From positions 1-32,055 of the forward strand of contig CANFCB010000012.1 of NCBI GenBank assembly GCA_947445025.1: a DNA stretch of 32,055 nucleotides, read 5' to 3'. Source of the stretch: Myxococcales bacterium (GTDB taxonomy: Bacteria; Myxococcota; UBA727; JABDBI01). Of the stretch, positions 25,545 to 32,055 are shown piece after piece. The notes beneath the pieces were generated by a model. It searched no databases, was not told the DNA's origin, and saw only the letters and a list, made by a program, of their open reading frames with translations. The stretch's first letter is position 1. Each line of letters begins with the position of its first letter. The position numbers and the translations under genes were made by a program.

Positions 25545-27407
25545 TTACTCCGCCTCTTCTGCTTCAAATTGATGCCGCTTCACGCCTTTTTCGGGCAGAA
25601 TTTTTTCTCGGCTTTTTTCTAAAACTTGTTTTAATGCTTCCACAGTTGCGCCTTTTTCTGAAGCAGAAAACCCTAAAATTTCTTGCAGCGCTTCCCCGAT
25701 AGGATTTAAATATTTTTCAATATAGCTGCGCTTCTTTGCTTCGTCTGCTTGGCGCTGACGATGTTTTAAAAAACGTTGCAGTCTGCGTCCGCATTCCATC
25801 AGCGCCAGCCTGATCTCTTTCATGATTTCTGGATAATGCGCAATCGCCTCTTTAGACTCTGAGGTATAAGGCACCCACACTGAAGCAATATGCATCATTA
25901 CCACAACAGGCCCGCTTGGCAAAGCTCCTTTCGATTGATCCAAACCATAGGATTTCCATGGCGCCGTGATAGCAGCTTTACTCATAGCGCACGCCGACGC
26001 TTGATACTGCAAAGGCACGCGATTCGCGTAGCGATACACTTGCATCAAACCATCAGCTTTTAGGCCTTTTCCATAAAACAAGCCTACTTCAACTTGGAAG
26101 GGATTACCTCGATAAACAGCAGGTGGCCTAGTTACCGCGGTTACAAAGTATCCATCTTCTTTGGAGAGAACCGAGCCTTCTTCATCTCTTTTTAAACCTT
26201 GTACGGTCTTTAAGGAATCTTCTGCCTGTTTGTGGTTTTCTTCTACTTTGTCCTTGTCAAATTTGAACTCGGCTTGGTCAATTTCTTTTTTAGAATTTTT
26301 CTTTGGCCGCGTTTCTTTCTCTGGTTCGGAAATAAGGCTCGAAAATACTTTTTGTTCTTCTTGATCCCAGTGTTGCGATTCTACAAACAGCCAATACAGC
26401 GCTTTTAAAATACTGTCTTCGCCCATAGGAGACAAACAGTTGGTCGGCGGTGGCAAAAGTTTAACAGTCTGAATGGCGCCGTATAATTTTTCGGACTCCG
26501 AACGACTCAAGGTTGCCGCTTGTTGTTTTGGTTTTAATTGAGCTGTTTGACATAAGTCCTGCACCACTTGTTCGGTCACACGAGAGAATTCACCTCGTAA
26601 AAATGTGCTGACTGTTTCTTTCTTAGCGTCATGCAACATTTGGATCAGCGAACCGAGCTCAACACCATGGGGATGGGGTTTAATTTCTTGACCTGCCTCA
26701 GGTAATTGATTGACCAAACGCGGAAAACGATGGGCATTATTTTTGGGATCAAACAGCGTGATGTTCGCATGAGGATTCGACAACGCTGTCTGACTCATGT
26801 AAGCCAGCACGCCGTGACGCCCTTCTTTGTAGGATGCTTCCATGAAAATAGTTATGCATGTTCCTGAATCTCGTTCCTGCCATTTTGGATCATGAGATTC
26901 TGATTCGTTGACAATTTTTGCTTGATTCTTTTTGGTATCAATCTGCAATTTCATGGTAATCGCAGGCTTACCTTTGCCAGTTTTACTAATGACCTCGGCA
27001 GGTTTTCCCGTCGTCATCTGACCGTACATCACCGCTGCAGAGATACCAATACCTTGCTGCCCGCGACTTTGTTTCAGTCTATGGAATTTAGAACCGTAAA
27101 GCAATTTACCAAAGATATTGGGCAAATGGCTTTTGACGATACCAGGACCATTGTCCTCAATGGATACTTTATATTCGTTTTCAGATACTTGAGAAATTCG
27201 GACAACCACGTCGGGCAAGATCCCTGCTTCTTCGCACGCGTCCAAAGCATTATCGACACCCTCGCGCACAGTCGTCAAAAGCGCTTTTAAGGGATTATCG
27301 AATCCGAGCAAATGGCGATTTTTAGCAAAGAATTCGGAAATGGAAATTTCGCGAATCTTACTCGCCATCGTCGTCGCGGTCTCCTTTGGAGGCTCCTTTT
27401 TTCTCAC
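25545..27407 (-). CDS. top6B: DNA topoisomerase VI subunit B
   Basis: This 620-residue GHKL ATPase has the N-box REGVDNALDACEEAG (Asn53), the G1 box IEDNGPGI (83-90) and the lid RGQQGIGISAAVMYG (115-129). A helix-two-turn-helix region and a transducer domain with PVVVMMHIASVWVPYTSESK and EIRLALMECGRRLQRFL follow. A charged Lys/Glu-rich insert (ETRPKKNSKKEIDQAEFKFD) lies in the C-terminal half and looks like a linker. ATP binding closes the B dimer and drives strand passage through A. Start: AGGA lies 7 bases before the GTG at 27407; a TTG at 27413 and an ATG at 27368 are alternatives. It is the first gene of the top6B-top6A-ferredoxin run. Confidence 0.93.
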   Translation of the reverse strand: MRKKEPPKETATTMASKIREISISEFFAKNRHLLGFDNPLKALLTTVREGVDNALDACEEAGILPDVVVRISQVSENEYKVSIEDNGPGIVKSHLPNIFGKLLYGSKFHRLKQSRGQQGIGISAAVMYGQMTTGKPAEVISKTGKGKPAITMKLQIDTKKNQAKIVNESESHDPKWQERDSGTCITIFMEASYKEGRHGVLAYMSQTALSNPHANITLFDPKNNAHRFPRLVNQLPEAGQEIKPHPHGVELGSLIQMLHDAKKETVSTFLRGEFSRVTEQVVQDLCQTAQLKPKQQAATLSRSESEKLYGAIQTVKLLPPPTNCLSPMGEDSILKALYWLFVESQHWDQEEQKVFSSLISEPEKETRPKKNSKKEIDQAEFKFDKDKVEENHKQAEDSLKTVQGLKRDEEGSVLSKEDGYFVTAVTRPPAVYRGNPFQVEVGLFYGKGLKADGLMQVYRYANRVPLQYQASACAMSKAAITAPWKSYGLDQSKGALPSGPVVVMMHIASVWVPYTSESKEAIAHYPEIMKEIRLALMECGRRLQRFLKHRQRQADEAKKRSYIEKYLNPIGEALQEILGFSASEKGATVEALKQVLEKSREKILPEKGVKRHQFEAEEAE

Positions 27408-27554
27408 AGGCAAATCCTTTTTTTAAAAAAAACTTTCTAATACGATCTTGGGCGCTATCCGCACTAACGCGTTGTGGTATAGCCAACTTGTATATCTAAG
27501 CACTAATTCTTTAATGGATAGGTCTTAACTTTACTAGCAGATCTGGAGATATTT

Positions 27555-28907
27555 ATGCAAGCCAGCAAGATTATCGCAGTCCCAAAAACAAAGCAACCAA
27601 CTCCTGAGACAGACAAAGAAGCGGACACGGAAATCATCGAGCCGACGGAAAAAGGCGAAAATCTATTTAAGCTTGCCGAGAGACAGTTACAACGCGCTTT
27701 TGATGTTATTGCCATTGAAGATTCTTTGCAAACGCTTTTGAAACAACCTAAAAACGAAATTATTATTCACTTTCCAGTCAAACTGAGCACAGGCAAAGTG
27801 CAACTTTTCAAAGGTTATCGAGTTCAGCACAATAATATCTTGGGACCATTTAAAGGCGGCATTCGTTTTCATCAAAATGTTTATTTGGATGAATGTAAAG
27901 CTCTGGCCACATGGATGACTTGGAAATGTGCTTTACAGAATTTACCTTTTGGCGGCGCAAAGGGTGGTGTTAAATTCAACCCCAATCTGCATAGCAAAGA
28001 AGATCTCGAACATATCACACGTCGTTTCACCCATGCCCTGGGCAATAATATTGGACCAGAATGGGATGTGCCTGCGCCTGACATGGGAACCAATGCGCAG
28101 ATCATGGACTGGATGATGGACACTTACAGCAACATTATCTCCATGTCCGACAAACAGTCTGTCAAACGCGTGGTCACTGGAAAATCCACGGTTTGCGGCG
28201 GCAGTCCTGGACGTGAAGAAGCCACAGGGCGCGGAATTGTGCATTGCATAACCCAGTGGGCCAATGAAGCCCGCTTCAATTTAGCTGGGGCCACCTTAGC
28301 CGTGCAAGGATTTGGCAATGTAGGCTCCAATACCGCCAAAATCTTGTCCCGTATGGGTGCAAGTCTCGTCGCAGTGGGCGATCATGCCGGGTACTGGCGC
28401 CATCCAGAAGGTTTTAATCCGTACAAATTGGCAGAATATGTCCGCCAAAAAGGAACTTTGCAGGGCTATCCAGGCGGCGAGTCCATAACCCGCGACGAAT
28501 TTTTTGCCACCAAGTGCGATATTTTCATCCCCGCGGCTTTGGAACTGCAAATTTGCGAACATGAAGCCAGATTGATGAACTGCAAAGTGGTGGTGGAAGG
28601 TGCCAACGGCCCGACCAATGTTGAGGGCGAAGCTATATTGTGCAAGCGCGGTATCGCCATTATTCCTGATATTTTAGCCAATTCAGGAGGTGTCGTGGTC
28701 AGCTACTTTGAATGGTTACAAAATAAGCGCAGCGAAACATGGGATATTGAAGATGTGCGCACACGCCTAGAAACGCGCATGAATAGCACCTATCAAATGG
28801 CCTCAGAAAAGGCTCGTCACATGCAAATCCACATGCGAACCGCGTGCTATGTGATTGCTCTGGAAAGATTGCAAGAAGTCTATGCCCGCCGCGGCATCTG
28901 GCCCTAG
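27555..28907 (+). CDS. gdhA: Glutamate dehydrogenase (Glu/Leu/Phe/Val family)
   Basis: This 450-residue enzyme interconverts glutamate and 2-oxoglutarate plus ammonia. The substrate domain has GPFKGGIRFHQNV and the catalytic lysine region LPFGGAKGGVKF (about 132), followed by EWDVPAPDMGTN. The nucleotide domain has the Rossmann motif LAVQGFGNVGSNTA. The first 35 residues form a charged extension (PTPETDKEADTEIIEPTEK) that precedes the usual start of the family. GGAG 7 bases before the ATG supports the start. NAD versus NADP preference cannot be read safely. It is divergent from top6B, with about 147 bases between in which I see no firm promoter. Confidence 0.92.
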   Translation: MQASKIIAVPKTKQPTPETDKEADTEIIEPTEKGENLFKLAERQLQRAFDVIAIEDSLQTLLKQPKNEIIIHFPVKLSTGKVQLFKGYRVQHNNILGPFKGGIRFHQNVYLDECKALATWMTWKCALQNLPFGGAKGGVKFNPNLHSKEDLEHITRRFTHALGNNIGPEWDVPAPDMGTNAQIMDWMMDTYSNIISMSDKQSVKRVVTGKSTVCGGSPGREEATGRGIVHCITQWANEARFNLAGATLAVQGFGNVGSNTAKILSRMGASLVAVGDHAGYWRHPEGFNPYKLAEYVRQKGTLQGYPGGESITRDEFFATKCDIFIPAALELQICEHEARLMNCKVVVEGANGPTNVEGEAILCKRGIAIIPDILANSGGVVVSYFEWLQNKRSETWDIEDVRTRLETRMNSTYQMASEKARHMQIHMRTACYVIALERLQEVYARRGIWP

Positions 28908-28961
28908 TTGACCAAGCACACCGTAAGTGTACAATCTGGGACTTCACTACGAGGTTATTAT

Positions 28962-29477
28962 ATGGCTGCCAAAGAGGTTCTAATTTGGCCAGATGCTAAT
29001 TTGTCCAAAACGTCGATAGCTATCGAGGTAATAGACGAAAGCGTTCACGCTTTAGTTGCGGACCTAATTGCCACCATGGAATACGAAGGCAGTTCCGCCG
29101 GCCTAGCTGCACCGCAAATCGGTATTCATAAGCGTCTCTTCATTGTCGATATTCCACCCCAAGATAACAACGGTAATGGGACCAATGGCCCTGAAGCTTT
29201 TATCAACCCTGAATTTATTTTAAAAGAAGGCAGACTGCATTGGGAAGAAGGCTGCATGTCCATTCCCCATGAAAGAGGCTGGGTAACACGTTCTTCGCGC
29301 GTTATCATGCGCTATTTAGATTTAAATGGCGTACAGCAAGAACGAGAAGCCTTTGATTATTTGGCAGGATGCTTTCAACACGAAGCCGACCACCTCGACG
29401 GAAAACTTTGGGTCGACTATCAAAGCCCTTTAAAACGCAATTTAGTTCGCAAGAAAATGCTTAAACTGAAAAAATGA
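28962..29477 (+). CDS. def: Peptide deformylase
   Basis: All three family motifs are present in the 171-residue product: SAGLAAPQIGI near residue 46, EGCMSIP near 96 and QHEADHLDG near 139. The Cys and the two His residues bind the catalytic metal that removes the formyl group from nascent proteins. An open frame extends 18 codons upstream to 28908, but GAGG 7 bases before the ATG at 28962 and the family's N-terminus (KEVLIWPDANL) favour the shorter start. The stop overlaps the start of the next gene by 4 bases. No fmt is visible in the window. Confidence 0.93.
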   Translation: MAAKEVLIWPDANLSKTSIAIEVIDESVHALVADLIATMEYEGSSAGLAAPQIGIHKRLFIVDIPPQDNNGNGTNGPEAFINPEFILKEGRLHWEEGCMSIPHERGWVTRSSRVIMRYLDLNGVQQEREAFDYLAGCFQHEADHLDGKLWVDYQSPLKRNLVRKKMLKLKK

Positions 29478-30355
29478 CCAACCCTATCCCCCACACTGTC
29501 GACGCCGGTGGACTTAAATTGCGATTATGGCAATACCCAACTAGCGATGAGACTGCACAGGAAAAATTTAAGGTTTTATTTCTACATGGATACTACGATA
29601 CCGGGCGCAGTTTCGATAGTTTGATTACTTACCTTGATCCTAAAATCCAAGCATGGAGCCTCGATTTTCGCGGACACGGGCAAAGCGAGAGGGCACCACC
29701 AGGCGCAAGTTACCATTTGCTTGACCACGTCAAAGATACTTTTTATGCCATTGAACATTTGAATCAACAAAACATCGAGGTTGATTTATTGTTTGGCCAT
29801 TCCATGGGCGGAAATATCGCTCTTATATTAGCTGGCTCCGTTCCTGAAAAAATAAAAGGCCTTATGCTTTTAGATAATCTCGGTGCTCCAGCAGAAGATT
29901 CCCGTGAGCAACCTGCGCGCTTGGGAATTGCCTTGCAAGCCATGTTGCAAGAATATCCGCCGCATTTTTGTTATAGCCAAGCAGAAGCGATTGCGAAGTT
30001 GCAAAAAAATAATCCGTATCTCAGTTTGGAAGGTGCCACTCGAATGGCAAAGCACATGCTCTCCCCTGATCCACAGCAACCAGGCCGACTCTTGTTTGCT
30101 TTTGATCCGCGTCTTCGTGGTCCAGCACCCCACCGCTACCCCGAGGAAACTTGGCAAACTTTTTGCGCACGTGTCAAAGGGCCCACTTGGATACTGCAAG
30201 CTGAAAATGGCTATGCGCCTAAAGAAGGCGAATACATGAATCGTCTACAAAGTTTTTCCAATGCTCAATTCTTTACAATCCCAAACGTAGGACATCATTT
30301 ACACGTTGATACCCCTGAGATTGTTGCTAAGTATGTCAATCAATATGCTGAGTAA
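29474..30355 (+). CDS. Alpha/beta-hydrolase
   Basis: The 293-residue protein has the alpha/beta-hydrolase order: the oxyanion segment FLHGYYDTGRSF, LDFRGHGQSE, the nucleophile elbow LFGHSMGGNIALIL (Ser at about 110), and a late His in PNVGHHLHVDTPE. It is likely an esterase or related hydrolase, and the substrate is unknown. Its ATG overlaps the def stop (ATGA), so translation is coupled. A cap region between the elbow and the His is about 120 residues long, which allows selective substrates. No signal peptide is seen, so it is cytoplasmic. Confidence 0.85.
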   Translation: MTNPIPHTVDAGGLKLRLWQYPTSDETAQEKFKVLFLHGYYDTGRSFDSLITYLDPKIQAWSLDFRGHGQSERAPPGASYHLLDHVKDTFYAIEHLNQQNIEVDLLFGHSMGGNIALILAGSVPEKIKGLMLLDNLGAPAEDSREQPARLGIALQAMLQEYPPHFCYSQAEAIAKLQKNNPYLSLEGATRMAKHMLSPDPQQPGRLLFAFDPRLRGPAPHRYPEETWQTFCARVKGPTWILQAENGYAPKEGEYMNRLQSFSNAQFFTIPNVGHHLHVDTPEIVAKYVNQYAE

Positions 30356-31361
30356 AACAAAAAAGTTAATTCGCGTTATTTTTCTTATTACTACCACCGT
30401 TTGCGCATTAACAGCAGCCGGAATTTGGTGGAGTGTTGGCGCATTTTTCCCTCGCTATTCACAACTTAAAACGGAATACATTGTCAATGCAGTCCCAAAA
30501 GACGCGAGTCCAACCCTACGTCTTGTGACCTACAATATTGCCCATGGCCAAGGATTTAAAGATCACGCTTCTGACTGGCGAGATGAAGCGCTCACACGTC
30601 AAAAAATGAGTGAAGTCGCTGCCGTGCTTAAAAAAATTGATGCCGACGTTGTTTTGCTGCAAGAAGTCGATTTGAATTCCAATCGTACACATCATATTAA
30701 TCAAGTCGAATGGCTGGTAGACGCGATCGGTTACCATTATTGGGCTTGTGCGCCAATCTGGGAAAAAAACTATGTTCCTTTTCCCTACTGGCCCATTGAA
30801 CATCATATTGGCGAAGTCAAAACCGCTAATTGTGTCTTGTCTAAATACCTCTTATCTGATCACAGACGCTTCATTTTTGATAAGCCGGACTCTAACCCAT
30901 TTTGGTATAATTGGGGATACATCGATCGTGGCGCTCAGCATGTCGTCGCGCATATCAACAACAAACAAATCACCGTCATTAACGTGCATTTTGAAGATCG
31001 AGATGAATCCGCCCGTGAAAAGCAAGCGCGCGATTTACTGCAGTGGACTGCTTCCATGAAAGGGCCCATGATTATCGCCGGAGATTTCAATGCACCTCCT
31101 CATAATGCTGAGCTTCGCTACCAAGACGATGAAACCATCGATATTATTCGCCATGGACTTGTCGATGAAACTGAAGCAATTAGCGAAAATCAGCATCGCA
31201 GCGACGAACAAAGTACTCTCACCTGGCCTTCTCATGCACCCAGATCTCGCATCGATCATATTTTTGCCTTAAGAGGCGCGCAAGTCATACAAGGACGTGT
31301 TATAAAAGAAGCGGGAAATGCTTCTGACCATTTACCAGTATGGGCAGAGATTAATTATTGA
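30333..31361 (+). CDS. Membrane-anchored EEP-family phosphodiesterase/nuclease
   Basis: An N-terminal hydrophobic segment (LIRVIFLITTTVCALTAAGI) should anchor or export the protein, leaving an endonuclease/exonuclease/phosphatase domain outside the cytoplasm. Catalytic signatures are VTYNIAHG near 65, LLQEVDLN near 109, IAGDFNAPPHN near 249, SRIDHIF near 305 and NASDHLPVWAEI at the end. Family members cleave phosphodiesters in DNA, RNA or lipids, and which one applies here is not clear. The gene overlaps the hydrolase by 23 bases if it starts at 30333; starts at 30306 (TTG) and 30345 are possible and none has a strong ribosome site. Its last 70 bases are duplicated at 31888. Confidence 0.8.
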   Translation: MSINMLSKTKKLIRVIFLITTTVCALTAAGIWWSVGAFFPRYSQLKTEYIVNAVPKDASPTLRLVTYNIAHGQGFKDHASDWRDEALTRQKMSEVAAVLKKIDADVVLLQEVDLNSNRTHHINQVEWLVDAIGYHYWACAPIWEKNYVPFPYWPIEHHIGEVKTANCVLSKYLLSDHRRFIFDKPDSNPFWYNWGYIDRGAQHVVAHINNKQITVINVHFEDRDESAREKQARDLLQWTASMKGPMIIAGDFNAPPHNAELRYQDDETIDIIRHGLVDETEAISENQHRSDEQSTLTWPSHAPRSRIDHIFALRGAQVIQGRVIKEAGNASDHLPVWAEINY

Positions 31362-31369
31362 TATGCAGA
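31292..31369 (+). repeat. 78-base direct repeat, left copy (3' end of the EEP gene)
   Basis: The segment from AGGACGTG to GATATGCAGA recurs at 31888-31965 with 2 mismatches. This copy contains the last 70 coding bases and stop of the EEP gene plus 8 bases beyond. The two copies bracket the ankyrin gene. Confidence 0.92.
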
Positions 31370-31383
31370 CAACACGCCTGTGC

Positions 31384-31830
31384 CTAACCTGCTAAATCTT
31401 TCTGCAAATTCAGCCACAACCAATCTTTTACTGCTTTTATCACGGCTCGATTTGCTTTGTGTAAAGGTGACTCGTCGTAATAGTTCTTAATTGTTAAGTA
31501 AGCACCTGCACTAAGAAGAGATGTGACGATAGCAGGATATCCATTCATAGCAGCAAAGCGTAGCGGTGTGTGGCCCCATAGATCCACAGCATTGACCATT
31601 ATGCGTGCATTAAGCAGAACTATGACGACAGCAAGATTTCCATTCCATGCAGCCCAGTGTAGCGCTGTGTAGCCATATTCATCCACAGCATTAACATCTT
31701 CGCCTGTAGCAAGTAGCAACGTTATTTCTGCAAGATTTCCACGCCCAGCAGCCTCGTGCAACAACGAGGCAAATCCTGCCGATGGAAGACTTAGTATAAG
31801 TAACGCAAATAGATACATTTTCTTAAACAT
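31384..31830 (-). CDS. Exported ankyrin-repeat protein
   Basis: The product of about 148 residues starts MFKKMYLFALLILSLPSAGF with a signal peptide cleaved near GFA. It then carries about four ankyrin repeats: LLHEAAGRGNLAEITLLLATG, then TALHWAAWNGNLAVVIVLLN, TPLRFAAMNGYPAIVTSLLS and a degenerate SPLHKANRAVI. Ankyrin repeats bind other proteins, and export suggests a periplasmic or extracellular partner. An ATG 13 codons upstream exists, but AAGG 4 bases before the ATG at 31830 and the signal peptide support this start. The gene lies exactly between two 78-base direct repeats, so it probably arrived by insertion or duplication. Confidence 0.83.
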   Translation of the reverse strand: MFKKMYLFALLILSLPSAGFASLLHEAAGRGNLAEITLLLATGEDVNAVDEYGYTALHWAAWNGNLAVVIVLLNARIMVNAVDLWGHTPLRFAAMNGYPAIVTSLLSAGAYLTIKNYYDESPLHKANRAVIKAVKDWLWLNLQKDLAG

Positions 31831-31887
31831 ACGACCTTCATGAATCTTTCCAGACAATACCGTTGGCACATTAATTTATTTTTAAAT

Positions 31888-31965
31888 AGGACGTGTTATA
31901 AAAGAAGCGAGAAATGCTTCTGACCATTTACCAGTATGGGCAGAAATTAATTATTGATATGCAGA
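31888..31965 (+). repeat. 78-base direct repeat, right copy
   Basis: This copy is identical to 31292-31369 except for 2 bases. It carries the pseudo 3' end and stop of the EEP gene without the rest of that gene, and its last bases contain the ATG of the next open frame. Confidence 0.92.
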
Positions 31966-32055
31966 GTCGTACCGGATGCGTATATATATTTTTTTTGATT
32001 TTGTTACTACTAGCGAACTCGGCAACAGCAGGATTTTTTACACTTTCTGACTATC
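31959..32055 (+). CDS. Start of an exported protein, cut by the window edge
   Basis: From the ATG at 31959 the frame is open to the right edge and starts MQSRTGCVYIFFLILLLLAN, followed by SATAGFFTLSDY. This is a convincing Sec signal peptide with cleavage after ATA. The start codon and next codons lie within the right copy of the 78-base repeat, so the original neighbour of the EEP gene may have been this gene, 1 base after its stop. No good Shine-Dalgarno is seen. Only 32 residues are visible and no function can be given. Confidence 0.5.
   Translation, partial: MQSRTGCVYIFFLILLLLANSATAGFFTLSDY

Noticed and set aside
28908-28961. Longer N-terminus for peptide deformylase
   Set aside because: The extra 18 codons have no ribosome site and the family begins at the ATG at 28962, which has GAGG 7 bases upstream.
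1-32055. CRISPR arrays, rRNA, tRNA or insertion sequences with transposase
   Set aside because: No regularly spaced repeats, no conserved RNA signatures and no transposase-like protein were seen; the repeats found are short, dispersed and non-coding or coding-compatible.

Overview
The window reads as a chromosomal stretch of a moderately AT-rich Gram-negative bacterium. Outer-membrane-type lipoproteins, a Pal-like OmpA-domain lipoprotein, a CpoB-like protein, AddAB and Sec signal peptides all point that way. The run of C-x5-C-x5-C-x4-C repeats in the Pal-like protein, the interspersed C-rich inverted repeats and a bacterial topoisomerase VI suggest a Deltaproteobacteria-like lineage (Myxococcota, Bdellovibrionota or an uncultured relative). 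That placement is inference. I saw no rRNA, tRNA or CRISPR array.

Layout. 1-426: a mosaic of interspersed repeats joined to a fragment of a helix-turn-helix (HTH) gene that runs off the left edge. 427-3321 (minus): a TatT-like exported protein and a nucleotide-salvage cluster (hpt, a upp-like gene, tdk). 3464-6310 (plus): asnS, rluF and a MOSC protein, tightly packed. 6396-8207: two convergent lipoproteins of unknown function. 8393-9100: a metallo-beta-lactamase-fold hydrolase whose 3' end overlaps addA. 9053-16994 (minus): a Pal-like lipoprotein, a CpoB-like lipoprotein, addB and addA, with 4-base overlaps joining the last three. 17120-20884 (plus): a MATE transporter, dnaJ, a small exported protein and an RluA-type pseudouridine synthase.

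20885-24008 looks like an accessory island. It holds an interspersed repeat, an unusual fusion of a membrane HTTM-like domain to a SAM methyltransferase, a leader with four consecutive perfect inverted repeats, and a second copy of the HTH gene whose 3' end is made of repeat sequence. 24009-27407 (minus): both subunits of topoisomerase VI followed by a thioredoxin-fold [2Fe-2S] ferredoxin. 27555-31361 (plus): glutamate dehydrogenase, peptide deformylase, an alpha/beta hydrolase and a membrane-anchored EEP-family phosphodiesterase. The right end has an exported ankyrin protein bracketed by two 78-base direct repeats, the first being the 3' end of the EEP gene, and then the start of another exported protein.

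The best leads are the HTTM-methyltransferase fusion, topoisomerase VI in a bacterial context, the two HTH copies with repeat-derived ends plus the structured leader, the palindromic repeat inserted in frame in addB, and the direct-repeat-flanked ankyrin gene. All domain assignments come from reading motifs by eye; no database search was run.
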